Below are positions 48,001 through 60,994 of a stretch of 64,000 bases of DNA, in pieces. The notes beneath the pieces are model-generated. The model saw nothing but the letters and a program-made list of their open reading frames with translations, had not been told where the DNA came from and made no database searches. Location of the stretch: the NCBI GenBank assembly GCA_964057225.1, contig OZ059894.1, positions 13,960,131 to 14,024,130 of the forward strand, given 5' to 3'. The translations under genes and the position numbers were made by a program. The stretch is from Auanema rhodensis. Lineage: Eukaryota; Nematoda; Chromadorea; Rhabditida; Rhabditidae. Position 1 is the stretch's first letter; every line of letters starts with the position of its first letter.

Positions 48001-51000
48001 AGAAAACAATGATGTTTGAATAGAATTAAGAGAAACAATTCAACCTATTCAGAAAAAATAATAGAATAAAATATGAAGAAAGCAGCATGAAAATTGAGTT
48101 TTCAACACTTACTATTTCTAAAAAATAATGAAGCTTATTTTTTTCTTCTTGGAGCTAAAGATGAGATATTAGGGTTTAGCAGAAAAAAAAGAAAAAAAAG
48201 AAGAGGTTTAGGCTAGCTCTAGTCGCGTTAAGCAAATACAAAAAGAAGAAACGATTACTGCTGGTCCACTAAAGCTAGATTATATTTAGGCCATAATATA
48301 GGCAGAAGAAAATATAAGAATATTCGATAATCGTTAGTCAAAGAAAATTTTTATAAATATCATTTTAATAAAACTAATCAAATCTTAAATCATTTGCAAT
48401 CCTATTCAAAACATATTTAATTGTTTTGAAAAAGAATTCACAAAAAAGAGAAATGAAATAGCACACGATGTTCGTATAAGGAACACCAAAAGGTCGTTTT
48501 CTCTAGTCTGTAAGACAAGTTTGAAGATCAGCTTATCAGCTAAGTACTTCCAATAAAAACGAGAAATTCCAGAATATTATGGTATGAAAACGGTGAAAGA
48601 GAGAAAGAAAGATAGAGATCTAACTATTACTCAATCCATGTTGCTAATATTGGCAAGAAAGTTGTAGGCTATGATTTTCTTCGTCGTTGTTAAACAGAAT
48701 AAACTTTTTTCTTCATGTTTCAATAAAAGTTTCTATAATGGGTATGTGAGATAATAATAATGCAAGATGATATTATGATCACAAGAAATGTTCTTAAGAC
48801 TTTTGATTCAGAAAACTTTCGGCATACACACACATGAAAAGAGAAACTAGGGAGAGAGAGAGAAATGAAGAAAGAGGGAATCGAATTAAGCCAAAAGGTT
48901 TTCAAGAAATGGAAAATGTTCAATTATTCATCTCTAGAGAAGAGAATAACCAGAAACGAAAAGTGAATTTCAAACCAACTGCTAGAAATAGTTGGTAGAT
49001 TAAATCAATAATTAGTGATATATTACAGTGATATTACTGTTTTTTTGAAGGGGAACATAACAAGATTATTGTATAATTGAACTATTATAATATAATATAA
49101 GAATACGCAAAGTTTATTTTCCACAACTACATAAAATAGAATATTCTAAGTAGTTAAAAAAGTAAAAGAAACAAAAATTTATATTATAGTTATTTTTTAA
49201 AATTGTAACATTGTCACAACGATAATACATTGCTAGAACATCTGAGAAATTAGCTAGAACAGCACGACCGTTGAAAAAATCGCCCGAGGATGAAGAGATT
49301 CGTCAGATGAAAAGCCAAACAATCGTTTTGTTTTCATCTTTTTTTCATTGAAGGAAGTGAAAGGATATGTCTATAAGTTATAAGAGAAAATAAGAAGAAA
49401 ACGATGTAAGTGAAGACAAAGGTGTAAAAGATCAGAATTTGAATAGGGGAATGCAACCGCTTTTCAGAAACAAATGAAATGAAGTGGCAAAGAGGCAGTA
49501 GATGAATTCGTACGGGAATTGTTCGTGAATGTGAGAACTGTTTGCACGTGAGAAAAAGGGCAATGTTAGGAAACATCATTCAAGATATATTTTAGAATTT
49601 AACAAAAATTAAAGTTGATCTTTCTCGATTAAAAGTGAATTATCTGTGACATTGATCTCTTCAGGCAGAGTATCGTTCACTTCAGTTTCCTTATACATAT
49701 AATTCGAATTCAAACAGTAACAGTCCAGCCAACTACGAGTTTTCCACCTACGTTTAAAACGATTTTGAGGTCATCACATATAAATTCATGATGTGCTAAC
49801 TGCAAAAAAGGACAAGCCAAAAGATTGAGTGATGGCGTGACAACTAAAATTTTCCAGAAGGCTAGAGGTCAATTGTCATGCGATAGACGGTGACGTAGTG
49901 TGGTTAAAGCATTACAAATGAAATCAATTCTTTCAGAGGCTTAAGTAATCGGTCAAAAAAAGATTGGGAATGATGAGAAAGATGATTATCACAGTTTTCT
50001 ATGGGATGATAAAGGGATTTAAAGACAACAAATTTTTAAGAATATTGCAAAATGTCTTCAAGATTCAGACATCTGTCCTTCTTTTGTATAACAATTTGTT
50101 GTTACGTGTTTGCAACAGTACGAATATGGTAATTACCAAACCAAATATTAGAGTGATGTTGTTCGCTTTTGGTGCGCGGTTGTTCACTCATTCGTTAGTT
50201 CATCCCCCTGATCTCTCCGAGATGCACGACGATGTCGCAGATTGTTGACGCGACGGACTATTGGATTATGCTAATTAGGAAAGACCTTGTTCGGTAGCTA
50301 TTGTAGCCTCAGAAGACTTCGCCAGCATTGCATACGATTCAATTAAAGTGTTGCTAAATTGCTTAGACTAGTGTAGTCTTCGGAGACCGAAAAGTTTCGA
50401 CGAGCATTGAGTGCTTGACTAAAGGGACAAAGTAAAACTCAAAAGCATAAAGCTAAAAGCAAAAAATGGAAACCGTCGTTTTCAACTGTTATCTTGGCAA
50501 AATTAATTTGAGAGAAATGTGAAGACAAACAGAAAGAAAATTCAAGTTATATAGGATGTTTTTTCTTGATTTTTTAAAATACAACAATAAATCAAAGAGA
50601 AAAAAGAATAGAATAAAATACACAAAATTCCAGCAATGCAATCTCATTGATGATTATGCATCAACGCTCATAGTCAACGAAAATAATTTTATTAATGAAG
50701 AATTTGTCATATCGACAATGAGAACAGAGAGAATGAAAGAGAAGAGAGGTTCAACAATCGCGAAAGACAGTGAAATGGAATGTAACCGCCTCTTAAAGCT
50801 GAAAAAGCTTAAATGATTCGTATTAAGGGCATCGGATGTGTAGGTATCAATAGCAATATGTGATCGGTTCCCCATTAGAAATGAGAGAAAAACCATGTTG
50901 TTAGTGGGTGGAAACGCACATGTTTATAAACATAACAACGTGTTAAATGACTTTTTCAAGTTTATAGCTACGGGAAATGTGTTGAGTACAAAGAGAAGAA

Positions 51001-51535
51001 CCATGTAGTAAAATAATAGTTTTAAGAAAAAAAAGGGATCAACATATCTATGAGAATTTCATCATCAAATATGAAAGAGGCAGTGAATACAAATGGTCTC
51101 GTCAGTCAAGGGAGGGGTGGGTGCAATGGGCTATTCGAACTTCGTTTAATCTCAGTTTCGTCCTTGGCGGTCAGAACATTCATCACTATTTAGCGCGGAG
51201 TTTCCTGATATACTACTTCTGCCAGGAGAAGCAGATGGAGAACAACAGACTGGAGTAGAGGAGCCCTGTCTATATTTGGAAGAAAAAGACAAATGTCTTG
51301 AAAGAGACGAATTCAGTAGAGTGCAAGGTCAAAAGCGAACAATCATTTCCCGGAAGCCAATACGCCATAATAAAAAACTGTCTATATTCAATAAGAAAAT
51401 TTTATACAAGTTTCGTAAATTAAACAAACAGTTGGTGAAAAATTGTATCATTCATCTGTTCTTAATAATTAGGTAGGTCTACAATCTCGATAGGTTATAA
51501 TATACAGAAAAAAAAGAAACAAGTAACAAAATTAC
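42065..51535. other. 9.5-kb block without recognisable gene, A/G-rich on the + strand
   Basis: Between rap-2 and otub-1, both minus-strand genes, I find no protein domain, tRNA or transposase. The + strand is rich in A and G (agagaaagaaag strings), so the minus strand reads as T/C-rich and gives long spurious hydrophobic ORFs (46578-47108, 176 codons; 45090-45554, 154 codons). GC-richer islands occur near 42690-42840, 43260-43340, 44700-44780 and 50170-50270. It mirrors the block upstream of unc-34 and may be a 5' intron or upstream region of rap-2, or the otub-1 3' region. Confidence 0.6.
43326..43344. repeat. Short near-perfect palindrome
   Basis: AGTCTAGACCGGTTAGACT: the arms AGTCTA and TAGACT flank ACCGGT with one extra base. 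It lies in a GC-richer patch of the gene-free block. It could be a protein-binding site or chance. Confidence 0.4.
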
Positions 51536-52950
51536 TTACTTTCGATAAATAAGATCATAGTGTCCTGGCCTATACAATAGAGTAATGTCAGGAATTTCTT
51601 CTTTATCGGGTGGGAAGTCATAGTGCCAACCACCGTTAGGAGCAGCAGATTGATCCATGTATTCTACCCGAATAGCCCTTCCTAATTATAAATGTGAAAA
51701 TTTTGAATATGTTCTATCTTTACCAATAGCATTTACTAGGCCTGTAACAGCTAAGTGATCAGCATCTTTCCACATGACTTCAATTTCTTGCTGACAATAT
51801 TCGGCCAGGCTTTTATAAGTTTCATCAATGAATGGCTCGTACTCATCGGCATGTTCTTTCAAATAACCGGATGTTATTAATCTTTAAAATAACTATATAA
51901 AAAAGACACAAAAAAAAACAAAAAATTACCTCAAGAAAAGAATAAGATAATTGGCATGAGAATCGTCCAAAAGCTCAGTAAACACTTCTGCAGATGTTTT
52001 CTGCTTGTTTTTGATCGGAACAAGCCACTCGTAAAACTGTTTTTAAATTAAATACATGGGAATTTTAAGTAGCTTACATATTCGCAGAAATCTGCTGTAG
52101 TAAAATCTGGGAAGCCAAGATCCACTAACCGTTTTTGCCAACCTTTACAAACACTTTCAAATCTAAAAAAAACTTCAAGTATCTTTAACAATAAACACAG
52201 ACCTATGCATTTCTTCGGGATTTTTGTACATAAGTTCTATTTCAGCAGCGAGCACAGCTCGATAAAAACAGTTTCCATCTCTTCTCATTTGACGGATATC
52301 GCAGTAAGTTTCAGCTAAATCCTAAATATACAGAACTAGAATTCAACAAAAAACAGCGGGAGTTTAAAATTAGATTGATAAACATTTAGATTCACACAGC
52401 TTTGCCTGCATGATTACATTACCAGTTCTTTACTATAATTCGTGAATTCATAAATCTGTTTGATTTACAGGATATACCAGGATCAATGATAGTCTCACTT
52501 ATATAGTTTCATCTTCAACGCGTATATTCAAACATATTTCTTATTCTAGCAAAAAAATATACCTTTGCTTTTGCATGAAATTCTCCGCTTGAATCAGGAT
52601 CATACTCGATTATGACAGTTTCAAAAGGTAACTTGTCCCCAATCAGAGGATGAGATTTTTGCTAAATATCAGAAAAACCAGTGTTAAAATTTTTGTATTA
52701 GACAAATACCTCATCTTCTATCCTTTTCATTTGTGCATCACTTAACTCATTTTGAAGTTGAAGATCCTCATCTATTTTCTTAGCTTCTTCTAAAACGTCA
52801 AGTTATTGTCTATCAATAATGTAAACAATTACCTAAAGCATTTGTAGCTGTTGTTTCTTCAGCAGAGTTACTTGATGTCGGATGTGCAGATGGAGCAACT
52901 TCCGCGGCCTGGGCTCCATCCGAACCTTCAATGCCAGTAATTTCCGTCAT
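51536..52950 (-). CDS. otub-1: Otubain OTUB-1, deubiquitinating cysteine protease
   Basis: OTU-family peptidase (C65) that removes mainly Lys48-linked ubiquitin and inhibits some E2 enzymes. After an Ala/Ser/Thr-rich N-terminus (MTEITGIEGSDGAQAAEVAP) the core begins PLIGDKLPFETVIIEYD. The catalytic Asp and Cys lie in RRDGNCFYRAVLAAEIELMY (Cys about 117), and the catalytic His in LLYRPGHYDLIYRK (about 296), directly before TAA 51536-51538. Ubiquitin-binding helices such as FDE-type VFTELLDDSHANYLILFLR are kept. About 300 residues in eight exons, typical of the family. The exon holding ATG 52950 is preceded by open frame (FTQGAHS) back to an aatttag acceptor, so an additional upstream exon is possible. 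C. elegans counterpart, from memory: C25D7.8, next to rap-2 (C25D7.7). Confidence 0.93.
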
Positions 52951-54098
52951 TGAATGGGCCCCTTGAGTGAAAATCTAAATTTCTTATAGAACAGTAAATT
53001 GAAACAACAATACTTTGAGTACAAAGTCGGAAAAGTAATTTAAGAAATATGATTTTTTAAATTAAAGAAGTACGAGCCGTTTCGTAAATTTCATAAACTT
53101 CACAAAATTTACGTACAAGATGTTAGCGCCGACGAAAAAATTCATGAATTCCTGCATACTGCCCGAGATGGTTTTCGCTTAATCGATTTTCTGAGAAACC
53201 ATTCTGTACAAGCTAGATTGACTTTTTTTTTGAGATAGTTGCGCGAATGAAATCTTTTTCTCTGTGTTTCAACAATAAAATAATTCAAATGCTACCCTCA
53301 TGTTAGCCAGTAAATCAAACAATTTCTTACGAAAACTCTCTTACGAAATGAATAGTACAGTTGATAAATTCATTGTTTGTTTTCCCACTGATGTTTCTTT
53401 TTTGTTTTTTTCTCTCCTTTTCAACACTTTGTAATACACATCTTTTCTTATTCAACGTTTTAATCAGCAGTCATTGTGCGTTCATAGACACTGCTGCCTG
53501 ATGAAAAGTCCCATACTCATTGATTTCTGTTGGTCTCATATGTGCCAAATCTCAATCATTTTGTACTTTGCCTGGAAACATAATCGTATTATTGTTGAAG
53601 GTTTATTCAAAGTTATTTTGGAATTATTCGAACTTGAATATACTTTACGTTTACAGTTATTTTTATTCTCAACTGGTTTTCTTTCTATGCTTTCCAATTT
53701 GTTCTAGTTCATTTATCTGTCCTTAAGTCATTTCAAGAACGTTCTTTGCTAAACTTGTTCCAGCATATATATTTGAGCTATCTTTTTCTTATTTTTATTC
53801 TTATCTTAAAATAGTGAGGTTATCTCTTAATTTGGAAAGCTAGCATAGAAGTAGTCGTACCTTTGACGTACTGAAGTGCGTCATTGAAATCTTCCCTTAT
53901 CTTGTAAATTTGACCTCATTATCTTTTCCCACCATATTTGGTTTTATTTTAATCTATTTTCATCTTAAGATACACTTCAATTTCAGATTTTGTGACAGTC
54001 ATGTTTTTTTGAAGGATTGCTTATATCACACTTGTTTTAAAGTCATATCATTGTTCATTCCCACGGCTGTGATAGTATATGCCCTATCAGCTCCCAAT
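52951..54098. other. Intergenic between divergent otub-1 and nucleoside diphosphatase genes
   Basis: 1.15 kb, T-rich on the + strand from about 53200 onward. It should hold both promoters. The ORFs at 53474-53726 overlap in two frames and carry no domain. Confidence 0.5.
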
Positions 54099-56128
54099 AT
54101 GCGTCAATGTATCTTATTGTTTTCAACTTTACTAATTTCTTCTGTTAGTAGTGAAGGATACTATTGTTTTGGGGATGGTATTATTAATAATGAGGTTAGA
54201 TATAGTTTATTTTTTATTAATTTTTTAATTTTAATATTTAGATTCAACCTTGCCGATTTTTCGCCGCTGTAATAGATGCGGGATCTACCGGTACAAGGCT
54301 TCATCTTTACAGATATGTTGTAAATCAAGACCCACATGGCTTACCTATGTTGGTTGAAGAAGAAATATTTAAGGAGGTAAACATTTTGTTTACTTACTTT
54401 TTTACTTTTTATAATTTGAAGGTGAAACCTGGTCTTTCATCATTCAATAATGATCCTAAAGGAGCTGGAGCATCTGTTAAGCAATTAATTAGCATAGCTC
54501 AAGAATCTGTTCCTCATTTTCTTTGGGAAAGAACGCCCATAACTTTGAAAGTAAATTATTTTTTTATATTGTGAATAATTTTCTTTTCTTTAGGCTACTG
54601 CTGGTTTAAGATTGTTACCTGGTGATATGGCTGATGAAATTTTGAGCGAAGTAAGTCTTTGTTTACATTTTTTGCCTTAGCATCAAATTGTAGGTAGAGT
54701 ACGAATTAAAAGAAAGTGGATTTTTCCTGAGCCCAAATTCCGTGGAAATAATGAGTGGCTCTGATGAAGGCATGTACAGCTGGTTCACATTGAATCTTTT
54801 ACTCAATCGTTTATTTTCAAGTATGAATATATTAAAATTAAACAATAAAATCATAATTGATATAGACGATCCTGAGAATCCGACGAAACCTTTAGCCGAA
54901 AATAGTGTTGCTGCCTTTGACTTAGGCGGAGGATCTACTCAATTAACTTATTGGCCATCATCGAAGGAAGTTTTCAATAAATATCAAGGCTATGATAGGC
55001 AAATTGATTTCTTTGGAAATAATTTAAATTTATTTACTCATAGGTTTGTTAATTTATCAGTATGTGAAAATTATATTCTTAGTTTTCAGTTTTCTTGGGA
55101 ATGGTTTAAATGCTGCAAGACTTAGTATTCTTCTACAAATTTCTGATAAAGTTTCAGCTGATTTACAGGTAAAAATCAAATTTCCAAATGCATGTGTAAC
55201 TGTTTTATTAGGAACGTGATATGTTGTTATCTAATTGTTTGCCTGAATCATTCATACTTCCCAATTGGCATTATGCCCTTCGCAACTGGAACATAAGGTA
55301 TAAACTACAATATGAAATGTGGTAATCATTATAAATTCAAACTTTACAGTGGAACAAGTAGTTACTCTTATGAAACGTGTTACAATTCTGTGAAGTTGTT
55401 TATTGAGCGAAGTGAAATTATGCAATTAGATGGTTTTTTCCTAAGCAAGACTTTCCATTCATTCAGCGTAATTTCAGATCTTAAAGGAAAACCTATTTAT
55501 CTATTTTCCTACTTTTTTGATAGAGGTCTGAATGCTGGACTTGTTAAAGATAACAATGGAGGTCTTGTTAAGTTAGCAGATTACAAAAAAGCTGCAGAAA
55601 AGGGTATATTCAATTTCTAAGGGAAAATATTTGGTTTTCAAATTTCAGCATGCACTAGAGAATCCCAAGAATTGATAGGCACTTCTCATTGGTTCCCATG
55701 GCTTTGTCAGGATTTAACATATATTTATTCCTTATTACATGATGGATATGGTTTTGATGATGATCAAGAGTTATATGTAAGTTAATTTGATTCTTAATAT
55801 CACGTGTAGTCATATTATTTTTAAACCTTCTGTTTTATCGATATTCTGTCATTGATAAGACTTCTTGGGTTTCTTGTCAATTTAATTTATTTTTAATATA
55901 AATTCACTTTTTCAGCTGGCGAAAAAGATAAAAGGAATGGAAGTGTCTTGGGGACAAGGTTTATCATATGCTTTGGTGAATGAATTCAACGAATACATGA
56001 ACTATGAACATCTCTTGAAATCTCACAACGAAACTGTTGTAGAACAAATTTGGCACTATGTTTATCTTGGTACCAACAACATAATCACATATTTTAGTTT
56101 AATTTCTGGTTTTGGAGGCGATTCTTAA
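54099..56128 (+). CDS. Soluble nucleoside diphosphatase, ENTPD5/6-like (GDA1/CD39 family)
   Basis: Secretory-pathway apyrase that hydrolyses UDP or GDP released by glycosyltransferases. A signal peptide (MRQCILLFSTLLISSVSS) opens at ATG 54099, just after a tatcag acceptor. All five apyrase-conserved regions are recognisable: VIDAGSTGTRLHLYRY, ATAGLRLLP, IMSGSDEGMYSWFTLN (catalytic Glu kept), AAFDLGGGSTQLTYW, and a variant fifth motif SWGQGLSYAL. It ends SLISGFGGDS at TAA 56126-56128. There is no C-terminal membrane helix, so it should be soluble, as in the ENTPD5 group (C. elegans uda-1 is the closest by description). About 500 residues, somewhat longer than vertebrate ENTPD5; I may have included an intron piece near 55040. 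Confidence 0.88.
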
Positions 56129-56792
56129 GTTATTTTTTCAACATTTTTTGCATGTTTTTCGTATCCTGGCCTTTTCTACCAAATATTAATGTTTAAGCTT
56201 TATAAGATAATTAGTTTCAATTTTTCCTAACCGGGTAGAGGCACTACAGATACCTAGTGTTTTTTTTATTATCCTAATCACATTTGGGTTAGTATAGAAG
56301 GGTATCAGTATTATCTTGCCTTATGAAATTATTTTGAGAACTGAACTCTAAAAATATCATATAATTCATTGAATATCGTTTTTTAACAAATCATTCTATC
56401 AAATTATTTTAGTGCCATAATAGATATTCAGCTAGTTCTATTGTACCATTCATATTCTCTATCTTTTTACTGTGTTATTGCGCTCACTTATATTATCTAA
56501 AATCTTGAAAAATATTAATCCATATATATATTTAAATATATATAATAAAAATATTTATGAGGTATATAACATGATCATAACAGGAACAGCATATTAAGAA
56601 TTGGCCTATAGTTGAAGATCAATAGATAAAAAACATTATTTTTTAAAAACTACCCGAAAAGTTTGTAATTTAGGCTCAATATTTAAAAGTTATATTGTTT
56701 ATACAACCTTTTCTTCAGATATATACTATTAAAGCTGACAATGGTTTACATCATATCTTAGAATAGGATTAATATTCCAGATGAGAGAATAA
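56129..56792. other. Intergenic between convergent genes
   Basis: About 660 bases of AT-rich DNA holding the 3' ends of the nucleoside diphosphatase (+) and the Ser/Thr-rich secreted protein (-). An AATAAA-like AATAAAA occurs near 56545 after a TATATATATTTAAATATATA stretch. No gene seen. Confidence 0.5.
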
Positions 56793-59110
56793 TTATTGAC
56801 TTTTTTGGAATGCATATAATGTTTCAAATAGTGGTAGATATTGAGCATAAGTTCGTTTAATGCGTGTAGCATTTGGCCAACGACTATAATCAGCACAATA
56901 CGTCATTCTCATTAATTTATAGTAATGAACCATTTTCTCTTCTCGCCATATCGGGCATTGTCTATAAAAGGTTTGTAAAGTTTTAACAGATTGTATCAAT
57001 ATTTTCTATTTGGAATTGTATTTGAACAGCTTGTACACAAGTTCCAATTTTCGGTTTCAAGTTGTTTCTTTTGGAATATGGAATTTTTTTTGGAAGTAGA
57101 ACGAAAAAAATTGTATTTTGTTACCTATATTCAGTGTTATCAGCTTGTTCTTGTCCGTTATCCACACAATACTGTTGTTGTTGCTTGTTTAACTTTTTGA
57201 TTAATCTAGCTAATCGTTGAGTTTGACTCTTTAAGCGATGAACTACCTAAAATGAAAAATATAATGAAAACAATTTTCTGTTGAAGATTACATCTGTAGT
57301 AAGCATATCGCGGTTTTCTAAACATTCTTCCACAGGCTCATTTTCATCATCCTAAATTATTAAATACATTAGAGTTTAAATATAATTATTAAATGTTATA
57401 AAGGAGATATACTAATGTTATATTCTTAATCTTTAAAAGCGAAATTTAATCTTTTGAATCAATGTCTTTGAACAATAACGGATTGATACGGTGATGGCAC
57501 TACCAGCTGTCCAACTTGTCAAAAGTCAAGCAGGTGACCATATGATTGACTAGAAATGTCTATTGAAATACGAATTATCTATCTCATGGGTTGAGAAGAG
57601 AGAGAGAAAAGGTGAAAGAGAATCATCGAGATTATAAAAGAACTGTTCAAAAACTGGTTGACATGTGTAAATATCAAAAAGACAACGAAATATATCTTTT
57701 TAGAAACAAAGAAAAGTTTGAAAGATATTTGTCTTTATACATATAATTGGTTAGAACGTTCAACAACTGAACGAAGACAAGGAGTAAGAGAGAGAAAGAA
57801 AGAGATAACCGAGTAGAATAAAGGTATCTGTAAGTAGGGGCCAGAACAAAACGAAGAAAAAGGGATAATGACAAGGAAAAGTTTGATGAGTTCGTTCAGC
57901 GATTTAGAAGGTTGGCAAGAAGCTGATTGACAAGCTGTCAACGGATTACGAGCTATTCGATTGCTTTTCGTACTTTCAACAATTTCAGTATTTCTCATCA
58001 TTATTCATAATATTCACTTAAGTACTTTCAAAGAATTAAAGTTTGGAAATAAAGTTTAAATTTCAATATAGATAAAAGAAGATTTCAAATAAAACTTACA
58101 GCATTTCCATTTCGTTCAATTTCTAATGGTAAATCAACAATATCATCGTTTTCATATGTTCTATCATCAGTAACAGGCTTGATATGAGGAACATTTCCAT
58201 GAGCAAAAGAAAACCAAGCTTTAGCACTTATCTAAAGCATTTCTAGCTAAAGCTATGATTTTCGAAAAGGAATAACCTCGTTAGTTTTTGGGAATTCTGT
58301 TTCTACATAGGGTACTGTAATTGGAGGGTTTGTGGATGTAGTTGTGGAAGTTGTGATTGTTGTCGAGATAACTTCATTTGAATATTTAGATTCCGACATA
58401 GGTAGAGATGTTTCTAGAATAGTATCAGAGATTTCTGGAGGGGATGGTGTATCAGGTGCTTGAAGTGATTGTTCGGATATCGTAGGATTTTTATTTAAAT
58501 GAACATCACTTACATAGGCAACCTGGAAAATACGATCAATTTTTTAAACTAATTTTAACAAAAATTGTTATTACCTTACGATATTTACTATATTCTTCTA
58601 CTCGATTTTCCCCGTCAGCTACTAAACTTGTATTTTTCAAATCAAAAACTGAAGAAATATTATGGGTTTGTGTTGTTAATTCGGAAATCTGAAATATTTG
58701 ACTAAAATAATTTTTCAGTTCTAGAATTTATCTGACCTCAGTTGATGACGTTGTTACTTCATCTCCAGATTCTGTATTATTCTGATGTTCATCTATTAAT
58801 CTGATTTCAATACGTTCTATAGGAGCATCCAAACGTTCAACTTAACAAACGAACGATAAGAGTGAAACAAATGAAAACAACCTTGAAACTTGACAGGCTC
58901 CACGGTCGTTGAAGCTTCCAAAATTTCATTTAAATATATTGATGTTGATGCAGTTGTAGTTAGAAGTTCAGTTGAGCTATGCTCTTTATCGAAGCTTGAA
59001 CTTTCAACTATTACTGTATCACGTTGATAACGCTTATTGAAGTCTCGTTGAATACGAGGATGTGTTGATACTAGCAGCATAAGCTGCGAGATGAGCAGCA
59101 ATAACATCAT
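56793..59110 (-). CDS. Secreted Ser/Thr-rich (mucin-like) protein with C-terminal cysteine helix domain
   Basis: The ATG at 59108-59110 opens a signal peptide (MMLLLLISQLMLLVSTHP) and a basic segment RIQRDFNKRYQRD that contains possible dibasic cleavage sites. A long Ser/Thr-rich region follows (STELLTTTASTSIYLNEILE; TTITTSTTTSTNPPITV), probably O-glycosylated. The C-terminal part is helical with four cysteines: ECLENRDMLTTDVVHRLKSQ, RLARLIKKLNKQQQQYCVDN, YRQCPIWREEKMVHYYKLM and MTYCADYSRWPNATRIKR. It ends LYAFQKSQ at TAA 56793-56795. About seven exons with one long intron (about 57354-58099). No transmembrane segment. Family not recognised; probably an extracellular matrix, cuticle or gut-lumen protein. 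Confidence 0.72.
57354..58099 (-). other. Long intron of the Ser/Thr-rich secreted protein gene
   Basis: 746 bases between the gtaagt donor after NGNA and the aatttag acceptor before DDENEPVEE. On the sense (minus) strand it is strongly pyrimidine-rich (A/G-rich on the + strand, e.g. gagagagagaaa strings near 57600 and 57790). This is a proven-by-context intron with the same texture as the large gene-free blocks. Confidence 0.7.
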
Positions 59111-60994
59111 ATGCAAATGAGCTTTTAACCAAGTTCAACCAGGTAGTAAGGAGACGAGTGTTGAAATGGCAGAGATCTGGATCAAAGATCGATCATAACA
59201 TGTTAAAGAGAGACAGAAGAGAATAAAAGAGTAAGAGGAAACAGAGAGAAGAAATGAAAAGATAGAAAGAGAGAGAAAGCAGGGAGAGAGAGAATGAGAG
59301 AGGGAGGGTTGAAAGGGAAGAAGAAAAGAACATTACTTTACTTAAAGAGTACTAAGAATAAAGATAGCTAAAACAACTAATAATCCACAATAATACATTT
59401 TGAAACAGAGTTTCATCTCAAACCTCAAACGCCTGACTGATCCTATTTCAACAGAAGTTGTAGCTTAAACCTGAACACGTCTGACGTCATCTGAACACGA
59501 GTTCATGGATTGTAAGATCTTTTTAGTCTTTGCTGAATTACAAGTAAACAAGATGTCAAATTCATAAATGTATTAGTATATCGTAGGATAAAGTGATTTT
59601 TCAATGAATTTTCTGTGCTTTTTTAATAGAAACGAAATAATTCCTTGTCTAGCTTGGAAAAAAAGAAATAATAATTTAGACAAACTATCATGTAGTTTTC
59701 AATCATATTTGACATGGAAATAGCATGAAAAATACGTTTTTTGACAAAAAATGATGAGAAAAAGTGTGAATAAGATCAGAAAATGATGACAGTTGTTGAC
59801 ATGTTCTTCGTCTATGATTTGATGTTAACGATCTCACGTGCAATAGATGATCTACAACAAGAGCTCTAAAGAAGAAATGTATAATACAAATTCAAAGAGG
59901 AAATAGACAAAAGAAGGGAAAGGAACAAGAGATTAAGAGAGAAAAACAAAGTGGCATATGAAGAGAAGCATTGAAAAAAAGGTAAAGATATAGAGAAAGT
60001 TAAAAAGAACAAGAGAGAGATAGAGATAGAGAGAGAGGGAAAATACTATGATGAACTGAAGTAAAAAGATGATGATGAGAGGCGCTAGTATTGTGGAGTA
60101 CTTGAAGAACAGCTGATGAAAGATGAAACTTCGGAGTCATATAAATTCTTATGTTAACTATATGTATGTATATATTAGGTAAACATACATATGTATAGTA
60201 ATAAATCTTTTATTATATGATAAGTTTTAATAGAAGATGATAATGAGATACATATGTTTATTGTTTATTATAAATATTTCTTTATTCCCTCAAATAACAA
60301 TTCTTATATTGATCTTATATTTCTTATTTCTTTTTTTTTTTTTGATTTATTTCAGACAGAAAACTGATTGTTCTGTTGATCTACCAATTCATCAGTTCAG
60401 TCATAATTCGTGGCAAATACTGATTTGATAACAGTTTTGACGTTGGTGAATTGAAAATGTTGATAAGAAAATGTAAATCTATGGTCATCATTGTATAAAA
60501 TGATGTCTTGTTAATAAAATTTTTTAATAATTTTTAAAAAATTTCTTATCTGAATATAGAAATGATAGTATATTTACATACAAATAATCAATTATTCTAT
60601 AAATAATTTTGAAAATAAAAATACAAATAGAAGTCTTTTCTTGAAATGAATGAAAGGGAAAATTTTTATATTTTTTTGGTAGAAGGAATATACATACATA
60701 TAGGATGTTCAATGTTAATTTATATAATAATTAGTTTATTATATAATAATAAAATAATTTATATAATATATATATACTTAATCTTTTATAAAAAATATTA
60801 ATCTATATACCTTATTCTAAATTAATAATGAACTTCCTTATGTTATATCTCTACACAGTACATTTTCTAGCACATTCATCTTTAAATATTGATAAAGTTT
60901 ATCAGTAAGTATAAATAGGCTCATAATCTTTAATCAAATTAATAAATCAAGAAGACTGTGTAAGAGCAGACTACTTGACTTATCAAAAAAAAAT
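59111..60994. other. Intergenic between divergent Ser/Thr-rich protein and cathepsin B genes
   Basis: 1.9 kb. The left part (59200-60080) is A/G-rich with gagaga strings; the right part (60150-60990) is AT-rich and carries several TGATAA sites. A 63-codon ORF at 60237-60428 begins with a hydrophobic stretch but has no usable donor and no recognisable domain. Confidence 0.5.
60214..60985. promoter_or_regulatory. Cluster of GATA-factor sites upstream of cathepsin B
   Basis: TGATAA (WGATAR core) occurs on the + strand at 60218, 60238, 60426, 60461 and 60890, and as its complement TTATCA at 60899-60904 and 60980-60985. The pair at 60890-60904 forms an inverted arrangement about 90 bases before the ATG. 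Gut cysteine proteases of C. elegans, such as cpr-1, depend on GATA sites read by intestinal factors like ELT-2, so gut expression is a reasonable inference. Confidence 0.55.

Noticed and set aside
16618-51535. Type I piRNA (21U-RNA) cluster in the gene-free blocks
   Set aside because: GTTTCA-type motifs occur on the sense strands, and CTGTTTCA matches exist on the minus strand near 44368 and 45873, but by eye the density is only slightly above that expected from composition. A motif scan plus small-RNA data would be decisive.
60237-60428. Small secreted peptide gene (63 codons)
   Set aside because: Hydrophobic start, but the poly-T region in the middle looks like an intron with no donor. 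The remaining residues have no recognisable pattern.
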